This document shows, one piece after another, positions 1 through 5,685 of a stretch of 6,201 bases of DNA. Under the pieces are notes generated by a model, which was not told the origin of the DNA, did no database searches, and was given only the letters and a program-made list of their open reading frames with translations. Numbering within the stretch: the first letter of the stretch is position 1; each line of letters begins with the position of its first letter. This stretch comes from an uncultured Roseburia sp. (GTDB lineage Bacteria; Bacillota; Clostridia; Lachnospirales; Lachnospiraceae): the NCBI GenBank assembly GCA_934307185.1, contig CAKRCJ010000142.1, positions 1 to 6,201 on the forward strand, given 5' to 3'. Made by a program: the position numbers and the translations under genes.

Positions 1-26
1 GCTGCAACTAATTCTGCTTTGTTCAT
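1..26 (-). CDS. hup: HU-family DNA-binding protein, N-terminal nine codons only
   Basis: Partial gene running off the left edge. The visible residues are MNKAELVAA, the standard opening of bacterial HU proteins (helix 1 of a roughly 90-residue nucleoid protein that dimerises and bends DNA without strict sequence specificity). The start is supported by AGAGGAGG ten bases upstream and by a near-consensus sigma-A promoter further upstream. Only nine codons are visible, so the call rests on a short but characteristic N-terminus combined with the strong, independent promoter expected of an abundant nucleoid protein. In many Clostridia and Bacilli, hup is followed by an S4-domain RNA-binding gene and the sporulation genes yabP and yabQ; whether that holds here lies outside the window. 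IHF-like members of the same superfamily are possible but less likely in this group. Confidence 0.8.
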
Positions 27-36
27 GTTAAAAATT

Positions 37-44
37 CCTCCTCT
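37..44 (-). promoter_or_regulatory. Ribosome binding site of the HU gene
   Basis: The minus strand reads AGAGGAGG, a full Shine-Dalgarno match, with a ten-base A/T-rich spacer before the ATG at 26-24. The spacer is slightly longer than the optimum. It fixes the HU start codon. Confidence 0.8.
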
Positions 45-100
45 GGATTTTCACTTTATGATATATGAGGTTTTTTTCTTCTAAAATACCTACATCCATA

Positions 101-129
101 TTTATACTTGTTTTCCAGTCCTTTGTCAA
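101..129 (-). promoter_or_regulatory. Near-consensus sigma-A promoter for the HU gene
   Basis: On the minus strand the -35 box is TTGACA (129-124, six of six) and the -10 box is TATAAA (106-101, five of six), separated by exactly 17 bases. Transcription should begin around position 95-97, giving a leader of about 70 nt before the HU ATG. The -35 box begins 46 nt beyond the phosphoglucomutase stop, so HU has its own transcription unit. The leader is A/T-rich and I see no convincing riboswitch or attenuator in it. Confidence 0.85.
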
Positions 130-143
130 GAAAATTCGCCTTG

Positions 144-170
144 TTTTGGGCATTTCCCGGCATTTTGGGC
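144..170. repeat. Eight-base direct repeat upstream of the HU promoter
   Basis: TTTTGGGC occurs at 144-151 and again at 163-170 on the plus strand, a 19-base period, with CATTTCCCGGCA following the first copy. The pair lies between the phosphoglucomutase stop and the HU -35 box. A short GGG/CCC stem can form around 148-158, but no T-tract follows it on the minus strand, so this is not a convincing intrinsic terminator. It could be a binding site or chance. No other terminator for the upstream gene is visible in the 149-nt gap. Confidence 0.35.
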
Positions 171-175
171 GCAGA

Positions 176-1909
176 TTACAGCATTTTTTCAATCATCGCA
201 TGTACAGACTGTGACAATGCTTTTGATTTTTCCTCTGCATCCTCTAAAGAGGTTCCTTTGACACCCAGATAGAATTTTACTTTTGGCTCTGTTCCGGATG
301 GTCTTACACATACCCATGCGTCATCTTCTAATTCATAATATAAAACATTGGATGAAGGAAGCCCGGTCGGTTTTACTGCGCCTGTTGCGGTATCTGTAAT
401 CGTATCCTTCTTATAATCACGCACTGCGGTTACTTTATAGCTGCCAATCTGCTCTGGTGCATTGTCTCTTAAGGTATTCATGATTTCCTGTATCTTGGCA
501 AGTCCTTCGATACCTTTTAAGGTGATGGCTGTTACATCATCCTTGTAATAGCCGTAACGCTCATACATGGCAAGCATTGCATCCCAGAGTGTCATATTCT
601 TTGTCTTATAATAAGCAGCTGCTTCGCACAGTGTCATGGATGCATCGACTGCGTCTTTATCTCTTGCATAGGTTCCGGTCAGGCAGCCATAGCTTTCCTC
701 CATACCAAAAAGATAAGTTCCTTTTCCAGTCTTTTCGAATTCAAGAATTTTCTGTCCGATAAATTTGAAGCCGGTTAATACCTCCACAAGTTCAATGCCA
801 TAGTATTTTGCAATCGCATCTGCCATATTGGTAGAAACGATGGAACGGATAAACGCGCCATCCTCCGGCAGGCCATAAAGTTCTTTTCTCTGGCCGATGA
901 CATAATCACCAATCAGACAGCCGGACATATTACCGGTTAAACTGTGGTATTCCCCGGTCTTTGAATCTTTTACATAAACGCCAAGACGGTCTGCATCCGG
1001 GTCTGTTGCAAGAATAAGGTCTGCATCCACTTTTTTACCTAAAGCAAGTCCAAGCTCAAAGGCTTCTGCTGCTTCCGGGTTCGGATAGCTTACGGTTGGG
1101 AAATTGCCGTCCGGAAGCTCCTGCTCCGGAACTACATACACATTTTTAAATCCAAGCTCTTTTAACACACGGCGCACCGGAATATTTCCTGTTCCGTGAA
1201 GCGGGGAATAAACGATTTTTAAATCTGCCCCTACTTTATCAATGCAGTCCTGATGAAGCACAAGCTTCTTTAACTCAGCAATATACGGGTCGTCAATATC
1301 TGCCCCGATAACCTGGTAAAGACCTGCTTTTACTGCTTCATCCTTGTCCATTGTCTTAACTGTTGCATAATCGGTTACTTTCTTCACCTCATCCATAATA
1401 CCGGAATCATGTGGAGGTGTAATCTGTGCGCCATCCTCCCAATATACTTTGTATCCATTATATTCCGGTGGGTTATGGCTCGCTGTAATATTAATACCTG
1501 CGGTACATCCTAAATAACGCACTGCATAGGAAAGCTCCGGTGTCGGGCGCAGTGACTCAAAAACATATGCTTTAATTCCGTTTGCTGCAAGGCATAATGC
1601 TGCAACATCTGCAAACTCCGGTGACATTCTTCTTGAATCGTAGGCAATGGCAACCCCCTTGTCCTTTGCACCAACTTTATTTATGTAATTTGCAAGTCCC
1701 TGTGTTGCCTTGCGTACTGTGTAAACATTCATACGGTTTGTTCCTGCACCGATGACTCCGCGAAGTCCTGCCGTACCAAACTCTAAATCCATATAAAAGC
1801 GGTCCTCTATCTCTTTTTCATCATTTCCGACAGCTTTTAATTCCTCTTTTGTTTTCTCATCAAAATACGGATTATTCAACCACTCTTCATACATTTCTTT
1901 GTAGTTCAT
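176..1909 (-). CDS. pgcA: Phosphoglucomutase/phosphomannomutase (alpha-D-phosphohexomutase superfamily)
   Basis: A cytosolic enzyme of 577 residues that interconverts glucose 1-phosphate and glucose 6-phosphate (some relatives act on mannose or pentose phosphates) through a phosphoserine and a bisphosphate intermediate. All four family signatures are present in order: the phosphoserine loop TASHNPPEYNGYK (142-154, catalytic Ser144), the Mg2+ loop DPDADRLG (303-310), the sugar-binding loop GMEESYG (402-408) and the phosphate-binding loop RPSGTEPK (536-543). Length and the EFGTAGLRG segment (43-51) fit the PgcA/PGM2-like branch rather than the shorter GlmM or ManB types. The start at 1909 is preferred over the in-frame ATG at 1963 because GGGAGGG lies eight bases upstream of it and the 18 extra residues do not resemble the family. 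It probably supplies glucose 1-phosphate for UDP-glucose, glycogen or envelope polysaccharide. Exact substrate preference cannot be read from the sequence, and the gene symbol is by similarity to Bacillus. Confidence 0.93.
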   Translation of the reverse strand: MNYKEMYEEWLNNPYFDEKTKEELKAVGNDEKEIEDRFYMDLEFGTAGLRGVIGAGTNRMNVYTVRKATQGLANYINKVGAKDKGVAIAYDSRRMSPEFADVAALCLAANGIKAYVFESLRPTPELSYAVRYLGCTAGINITASHNPPEYNGYKVYWEDGAQITPPHDSGIMDEVKKVTDYATVKTMDKDEAVKAGLYQVIGADIDDPYIAELKKLVLHQDCIDKVGADLKIVYSPLHGTGNIPVRRVLKELGFKNVYVVPEQELPDGNFPTVSYPNPEAAEAFELGLALGKKVDADLILATDPDADRLGVYVKDSKTGEYHSLTGNMSGCLIGDYVIGQRKELYGLPEDGAFIRSIVSTNMADAIAKYYGIELVEVLTGFKFIGQKILEFEKTGKGTYLFGMEESYGCLTGTYARDKDAVDASMTLCEAAAYYKTKNMTLWDAMLAMYERYGYYKDDVTAITLKGIEGLAKIQEIMNTLRDNAPEQIGSYKVTAVRDYKKDTITDTATGAVKPTGLPSSNVLYYELEDDAWVCVRPSGTEPKVKFYLGVKGTSLEDAEEKSKALSQSVHAMIEKML

Positions 1910-1917
1910 TATAGTTT

Positions 1918-1924
1918 CCCTCCC
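1918..1924 (-). promoter_or_regulatory. Ribosome binding site deciding the phosphoglucomutase start
   Basis: The minus strand reads GGGAGGG, followed by an eight-base spacer and the ATG at 1909-1907. The in-frame ATG 54 bases upstream has no comparable site, so the shorter 577-residue protein is chosen. Confidence 0.8.
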
Positions 1925-1944
1925 AAAATATTTTATTTGTTTAT

Positions 1945-1973
1945 AGTTTAGCTTTGTCTCCATTCATTTTCAA
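1945..1973 (-). promoter_or_regulatory. Possible weak sigma-A promoter for phosphoglucomutase
   Basis: TTGAAA (1973-1968, five of six) and TAAACT (1950-1945, four of six) are separated by 17 bases on the minus strand, in the 84-nt gap between the lipoprotein stop and the phosphoglucomutase start. A TATAAA at 1945-1940 is a better -10 box but has no good -35 partner at standard spacing. The region is very A/T-rich, so chance matches are easy. Read-through from the lipoprotein gene is also possible because no terminator is visible between them. Confidence 0.35.
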
Positions 1974-1993
1974 GTAAAATGTATGTTTTCTTC

Positions 1994-3253
1994 CTAATTT
2001 GTAAGTGAAGTTATAATATCTGACAATGTGGACAGATAATCAGACGTAACATCCTCTGATGACTCGCTGCTTTCTGTTGTCTCACTACCCTCTACTGTCT
2101 CCGTGCTCTCCGCCGTACCGGTATCCTCTGTGCTTTCGCTGTCTTTCTCCTCCGTTGCCTCCGTGCTCTCAGAGTCCTCCTCACTGTCTGATTTTGTCAG
2201 TTCAATATCAATATTGGCTGCGGCTGAATTTACAAACAGCTTTTTACTGTAATCTTCGTAACCATCTGCTGTGACATCTATGGAATGAACACCGTAAGTT
2301 AATTCCACCGGTTCACTGTAATCGACTGTTTTTCCGTCAATTTCCATTGTTGCGCAGTCTTCATCCTCTGTATTTTCTACATCTATATAAAATACTATTT
2401 TTCCGGTTTTCGGTCCTTCTCCCTTTAATTCCTCCAAATCAAGCGTCACTGTCTCGCCACGGTTAATTGTAACCTCTGTCGTTCCGCCATACCCGTTATT
2501 TGCAACTGTCACATTATAGGTTCCTTCCATAATTTCAAGCTGCATATCTTTTGTAATCCGGGCAAAAATCTTTGTTCCTATCTGAATATAACTGCCTTCA
2601 AATATGTCTGTATTCTGAAGTTCTAAGATGCCCTGTCCTGCCGTCACAGACACCGACAATATTTTCTTTCCAATTCCTATGACACGGATTTCATCTTTTC
2701 CATCCAAATCCGAAAGCTGTATCTGTTCTCCATCCGACTCCACAAAAATATCATCTGAATACGAATACTTTGTATCTGCAATTTTAAAAATCCCCCGCTC
2801 TGCATCAATAGAATATCTTACAATGTCGGAATATTCCCATACTTCATCCGCAAGCTGCATTTCCTTCAATCTGCCGGCGGTGTCTTTTGAGCCTATATGC
2901 ACGGCACGTCCCGGCTCAAACTCTGCTGCAGAAGTGCTGTCTCCATATTTATCCAGAAATGTGGTCGATAATGAATACTGATACATATATTGCTTTCCCG
3001 ATACGAGCTGCTTTAAAATAAGCTGCTCTGTTGTCATATCATTTTTCATAATCATATATAAATCCGTACCAATTGTAACATCCGAAGCAGCTTTCTCTTT
3101 TTCTTCCGCAGCTTCTGTGCTTTTTGCTTTGTCACTGGAAGGATTATAATATCTTTCTGCTGCAACCGGCTGCGACTGTTGTTCCCCACATCCCGACAGC
3201 ACAAGAACAAACAATGTACAAAAAATTATTATTTTCTTAGGTATATTTCTCAA
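1994..3253 (-). CDS. Putative lipoprotein with PEGA-type repeats and an acidic Ser/Thr-rich tail
   Basis: 419 residues, function not recognised. The N-terminus is a lipoprotein signal: basic residues 2-7, hydrophobic stretch 8-19, lipobox LSGC with the lipidated Cys at 22, so the mature protein should be anchored on the outer face of the membrane. Residues 23-60 are a charged linker. Residues 61-213 form a beta-rich region I cannot assign. Residues about 220-275 and 284-353 each resemble a PEGA-type beta-sandwich, with G-Y-V and GY motifs (EGTYNVTVANNGYGG at 243-257; YGVHSIDVTADGYEDY at 320-335). Residues 355-402 are low complexity, dominated by Ser, Glu and Thr with DSESTE twice, ending in a short mildly hydrophobic segment. 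Translation starts at a TTG codon with AGGAGG five bases upstream. It lies 45 nt after the CotS-like gene with no promoter seen between, suggesting co-transcription. PEGA domains are usually found in surface proteins, but their ligand is rarely known. Confidence 0.8.
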   Translation of the reverse strand: MRNIPKKIIIFCTLFVLVLSGCGEQQSQPVAAERYYNPSSDKAKSTEAAEEKEKAASDVTIGTDLYMIMKNDMTTEQLILKQLVSGKQYMYQYSLSTTFLDKYGDSTSAAEFEPGRAVHIGSKDTAGRLKEMQLADEVWEYSDIVRYSIDAERGIFKIADTKYSYSDDIFVESDGEQIQLSDLDGKDEIRVIGIGKKILSVSVTAGQGILELQNTDIFEGSYIQIGTKIFARITKDMQLEIMEGTYNVTVANNGYGGTTEVTINRGETVTLDLEELKGEGPKTGKIVFYIDVENTEDEDCATMEIDGKTVDYSEPVELTYGVHSIDVTADGYEDYSKKLFVNSAAANIDIELTKSDSEEDSESTEATEEKDSESTEDTGTAESTETVEGSETTESSESSEDVTSDYLSTLSDIITSLTN

Positions 3254-3258
3254 TGCTT

Positions 3259-3264
3259 CCTCCT
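3259..3264 (-). promoter_or_regulatory. Ribosome binding site supporting a TTG start
   Basis: AGGAGG on the minus strand, then AAGCA, then TTG at 3253-3251. The full Shine-Dalgarno match at short spacing is what makes TTG the likely start. The next in-frame Met codons lie beyond the signal peptide, so using them would lose the lipobox. Confidence 0.8.
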
Positions 3265-3298
3265 GATTGGTTTCTGTTTTTCTACCCCCAAGTATAGC

Positions 3299-4282
3299 TC
3301 ATTCTGCAATAAATTGAAACAGAATTTGAAGAAACCGCTCCCTTGCGTCCTCCTGTGCAATTACATTTGTCAGTTTCTCAATATTTCTACCGGAAAGCCA
3401 CGCTTTATGCGACTGATTATAATGATTTGCAATTTTCCAGAATTTTTCAGGATATGCCAGATAAAAATACAGATAAGACAACTCCTGTTTTTCTAATTTT
3501 CTCACGTTCTCATACGACTTGATGAGTTCTATTCCAAGTTCTTCATTCCAGTTGTTTTTTTCCATCATTTTACGGATAAAGTTTGCCAAATCCCCCACAC
3601 GGATATGATAAGAAAAATTAACAAAGTTTACAATTGCCGGTCCCTCTTTTGCAAATATAATATTGTGCTGGTTAAAATCCCCATGACAAAATCCGGTAAG
3701 CGACTGGTCCGGGTTCATTTTTCGTAATTTTTCGGTCACGGCATCTGCCTTTTTAAAAAAATTATCATACTGCCTTGCAAACATTTCCTCAAATTCATTT
3801 TTCTTTTTTCTTGACCGGATATAATTTTTTACCTGCCGCAGCTCCCTGTTATGCTTTTCATAAAGCAACAGCAGCGCATCCGGGTTCATTTTCACAAATT
3901 CCGGCACTTCATCACCTTCAAATTCTTCTGAAGCATTATGTAATGCTGCCAAAAGCTTTACCGCACATATCATGTCCCCTCTGCTTTTTGTATCACATTC
4001 CGCACCACGGAATGTATCCATAAGCAGATATTTCTGTTCCTCCTCGTCTAAAGAAACCGGTTCCTCTTCCTTCGTAAAAATAATCTGCTCCACCACAAGA
4101 TTTTTTTCTTTTAAAAACACGAGCATCCGGGCCAGAAACTTTGCGCGCTCTTTTGAACCGCGATATTCTTTCAATGCTTTCGTCCCTAGATTTGTTTCGC
4201 ATAAAAAACAGTCTCTCCCCTTTGAAATGGACTTTACTTCTATCTCATACTGTTCTAAAATCTGTTCCGGCCTGATATACAT
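3299..4282 (-). CDS. CotS-family spore-coat-like protein with APH/choline-kinase fold
   Basis: 327 residues. The protein has the aminoglycoside-phosphotransferase fold found in CotS-type spore coat proteins. Visible landmarks: a possible strand-3 lysine in ALKEY (Lys38), the catalytic-loop motif HGDFNQHN (200-207, Asp202 and Asn207), and a following segment IVNFVNF (217-223) at the place of the metal-binding Asp motif; both candidate positions are Asn here. A conserved-looking DLANFIRKMMEKNNW (231-245) and YPEKFW (277-282) complete the C-terminal lobe, as in Lachnospiraceae CotS-like proteins I recall. In Bacillus, CotS is a mother-cell spore coat component; no substrate is known for this branch. 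The start at 4282 is preferred over the in-frame ATG at 4297 because GGAGGGG stands six bases before it, while the upstream ATG has no site. An enzymatic role (small-molecule kinase) or a purely structural one are both possible. Confidence 0.8.
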   Translation of the reverse strand: MYIRPEQILEQYEIEVKSISKGRDCFLCETNLGTKALKEYRGSKERAKFLARMLVFLKEKNLVVEQIIFTKEEEPVSLDEEEQKYLLMDTFRGAECDTKSRGDMICAVKLLAALHNASEEFEGDEVPEFVKMNPDALLLLYEKHNRELRQVKNYIRSRKKKNEFEEMFARQYDNFFKKADAVTEKLRKMNPDQSLTGFCHGDFNQHNIIFAKEGPAIVNFVNFSYHIRVGDLANFIRKMMEKNNWNEELGIELIKSYENVRKLEKQELSYLYFYLAYPEKFWKIANHYNQSHKAWLSGRNIEKLTNVIAQEDARERFLQILFQFIAE

Positions 4283-4288
4283 GAAAAA

Positions 4289-4296
4289 CCCCTCCA
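4289..4296 (-). promoter_or_regulatory. Ribosome binding site of the CotS-like gene
   Basis: The minus strand reads TGGAGGGG with a six-base spacer TTTTTC before the ATG at 4282-4280. It decides the start codon. The same bases form most of the 3' arm of the inverted repeat described for 4287-4360. Confidence 0.75.
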
Positions 4297-4311
4297 TCTG
4301 ACAAATATGGT

Positions 4312-4334
4312 AAAGAGAGACTTCCTCTCTCTTT
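4312..4334 (-). other. Perfect 9-bp stem-loop between cca and the CotS-like gene
   Basis: The minus strand reads AAAGAGAGA, loop GGAAG, TCTCTCTTT. The stem is perfect but only four of nine pairs are G-C, and the T residues are inside the stem, with ACCATATTTG following instead of a T-tract. It is a weak candidate for an intrinsic terminator or a partial attenuator of read-through from cca, or a structural or mRNA-stability element. Confidence 0.5.
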
Positions 4335-4359
4335 GCTCATTTCATCATATGTGAGGGGT

Positions 4360-5685
4360 TCACATTTTATGAACTTGTTCTAATAATTTTTCCTTTGTGT
4401 TATTCTCAGGATCTTCAAGTACATAATCTAAAAGCTGCTTTAAGGTTTCACCGATTTGTTTTCCCGGCTTCATTCCATCCGCAATAAGGTCGGTACCGGT
4501 AATTGCAAGCTCTTTAATAGAAAGACATTCCTTCTTCTGCATAATCTCACGGTAAATTGCCTCATACTCTTTTATATATGCTATTTTTTCTTCTCTCTTA
4601 TATTCACTCTGGGCCAATACATCTGCCATTTTAACGTCAAAAAGTCGTGGGTACTGCTCTATTCCATTCCGGTGAATTGCCCGGCGGACTGCTCTTTTCT
4701 CAAGCGGCGGATTATCGTCATGACACAAAATGAGTCTGCATACCCTGTCAGTTGTGTCATTATCAAACTTAAGCCTCCGCAAAATCTGCCTTGCCATAAC
4801 ACTTCCCTCTTTCGGGTGTCCGTAAAAATGGTCGCATCCTTTCTCATCGAACGTTTTACACTGTGGCTTTGCAACATCATGAAGCAGCACAGCAAGGCGC
4901 TCAACCTTATCATTTTCTACAAGTGTCAATGCCTTTAATGTATGCTCCCCCACCGTATAGCAATGATGTATGTTGTTTTGTGGTGTCTGCATCATGACAT
5001 CAAATTCCGGTAAGAAAACACCGGTAAGTCCTGTGTCATACGCTGTTTTTAACTGCTCCGGGTGTTTTGAAGTTAAAAGCTTTACCAGTTCAATCTGAAT
5101 ACGCTCTGCGCTGACTTTTTCGATATTTCCCACTAAAGCCATGATAGCCTCTGTTGTTTTTTCTTCGATGGAAAAACCAAGCTGTGCAGCAAAACGGACG
5201 GCGCGTAACATCCTTAGCGCATCCTCCGAGAAACGTTCCGTTGCATTTCCAACACACCGGATGATACCTTTTTTTATATCCTCTATTCCTTCAAATGCAT
5301 CCACAAGCCCGTCTTTTTCATTATAAGCCATCGCATTAATGGTGAAATCCCTGCGCTTTAAATCTTCTAATAAATTTGAAGTAAACTGTACTTCTTTCGG
5401 ATGTCTTGCATCCTCATATTCTCCGTCAATCCTGTAGGTAGTAACTTCAAAGCCTTCATGTGCAAGCATCACCGTCACTGTTCCGTGCAAAATTCCGGTG
5501 TCAATTGTGTGCGAAAAAAGTTTCTTGACCTGCTCCGGTCTTGCGGATGTGGTGATATCCCAGTCCATCGGCGTCCTGCCAAGTATCGTATCACGCACAC
5601 AGCCTCCAACAGCATAGGCTTCAAATCCCTGCTCTGTCAGTTTATCTATAATATAAGTTACTTTCTCAGGTAAAGCTATTTTCAT
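4360..5685 (-). CDS. cca: CCA tRNA nucleotidyltransferase, class II, with HD domain
   Basis: 441 residues. The enzyme adds or repairs the 3'-terminal CCA of tRNAs from CTP and ATP without a nucleic acid template, in the cytosol. Motifs in order: nucleotide-binding GGCVRD (27-32), metal-binding DWD (41-43, Asp41 and Asp43), RRDFTINA (111-118), and the base-selecting EDALR (154-158) followed by MLRAVRFA. The C-terminal half carries an HD phosphohydrolase-type domain, with HCYTVGEHT (240-248) and the LLHDVAK motif (267-273, His269 and Asp270), as in many Clostridial and proteobacterial enzymes. The length fits this HD-containing group. The ATG at 5685 overlaps the stop of the upstream GGDEF gene as ATGA. 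An AAAGGA lies about 11 bases upstream, rather far, so translational coupling probably helps. Whether the enzyme adds full CCA or only CC or A cannot be decided by eye; no second paralogue is visible here. Confidence 0.95.
   Translation of the reverse strand: MKIALPEKVTYIIDKLTEQGFEAYAVGGCVRDTILGRTPMDWDITTSARPEQVKKLFSHTIDTGILHGTVTVMLAHEGFEVTTYRIDGEYEDARHPKEVQFTSNLLEDLKRRDFTINAMAYNEKDGLVDAFEGIEDIKKGIIRCVGNATERFSEDALRMLRAVRFAAQLGFSIEEKTTEAIMALVGNIEKVSAERIQIELVKLLTSKHPEQLKTAYDTGLTGVFLPEFDVMMQTPQNNIHHCYTVGEHTLKALTLVENDKVERLAVLLHDVAKPQCKTFDEKGCDHFYGHPKEGSVMARQILRRLKFDNDTTDRVCRLILCHDDNPPLEKRAVRRAIHRNGIEQYPRLFDVKMADVLAQSEYKREEKIAYIKEYEAIYREIMQKKECLSIKELAITGTDLIADGMKPGKQIGETLKQLLDYVLEDPENNTKEKLLEQVHKM

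Larger units (their letters stand above)
4287..4360 (-). promoter_or_regulatory. Inverted repeat that could sequester the CotS-like ribosome binding site
   Basis: On the minus strand AACCCCTC (4360-4353) is perfectly complementary to GAGGGGTT (4294-4287). The 5' arm begins at the last base of the cca stop codon, and the 3' arm covers most of the Shine-Dalgarno of the next gene. The 58 bases between contain a second, perfect 9-bp hairpin (4312-4334) that would bring the arms closer. A ribosome terminating on cca would cover the 5' arm and free the binding site, so the arrangement fits translational coupling. The 3' arm is also followed by more U residues, so a terminator-like reading exists. 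The pairing is seen directly; the regulation is inferred. Confidence 0.45.

Noticed and set aside
37..70. Possible pairing of CCTC (70-67 on the minus strand) with GAGG in the HU ribosome binding site.
   Set aside because: Only four base pairs across a long A/T-rich loop; not enough to propose regulation.
1910..1963. An 18-residue N-terminal extension of the phosphoglucomutase starting at the ATG at 1963.
   Set aside because: No ribosome binding site precedes it, a possible promoter overlaps it, and a strong site precedes the internal ATG at 1909.
1965..1981. Inverted repeat CATTTT/AAAATG with a five-base loop after the lipoprotein gene, considered as a terminator.
   Set aside because: The stem is almost all A-T with only one G-C pair and no T-tract follows it on the minus strand; it would be too unstable.
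3254..3298. A TATACT -10-like hexamer at about 3290-3295 that could give the lipoprotein its own promoter.
   Set aside because: The hexamer at 17-base spacing, TTTCAA, matches the -35 consensus at only three of six positions.
3993..4202. Minus-strand alternative frames at 3993-4202 and 4659-4913.
   Set aside because: They lie inside the CotS-like gene and cca in a different frame, with no domain.
4283..4297. Five extra N-terminal residues on the CotS-like protein from the ATG at 4297.
   Set aside because: Bases upstream of 4297 show no Shine-Dalgarno, while GGAGGGG is correctly placed for the ATG at 4282.
4456..4938. A 160-codon open frame on the plus strand.
   Set aside because: It lies entirely antisense to cca, whose motifs are intact, and its translation has no recognisable domain. 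The same applies to the other plus-strand frames at 577-762, 2059-2274, 2628-2981, 3179-3496, 3775-4301, 5141-5326, 5401-5673 and 5786-6149.
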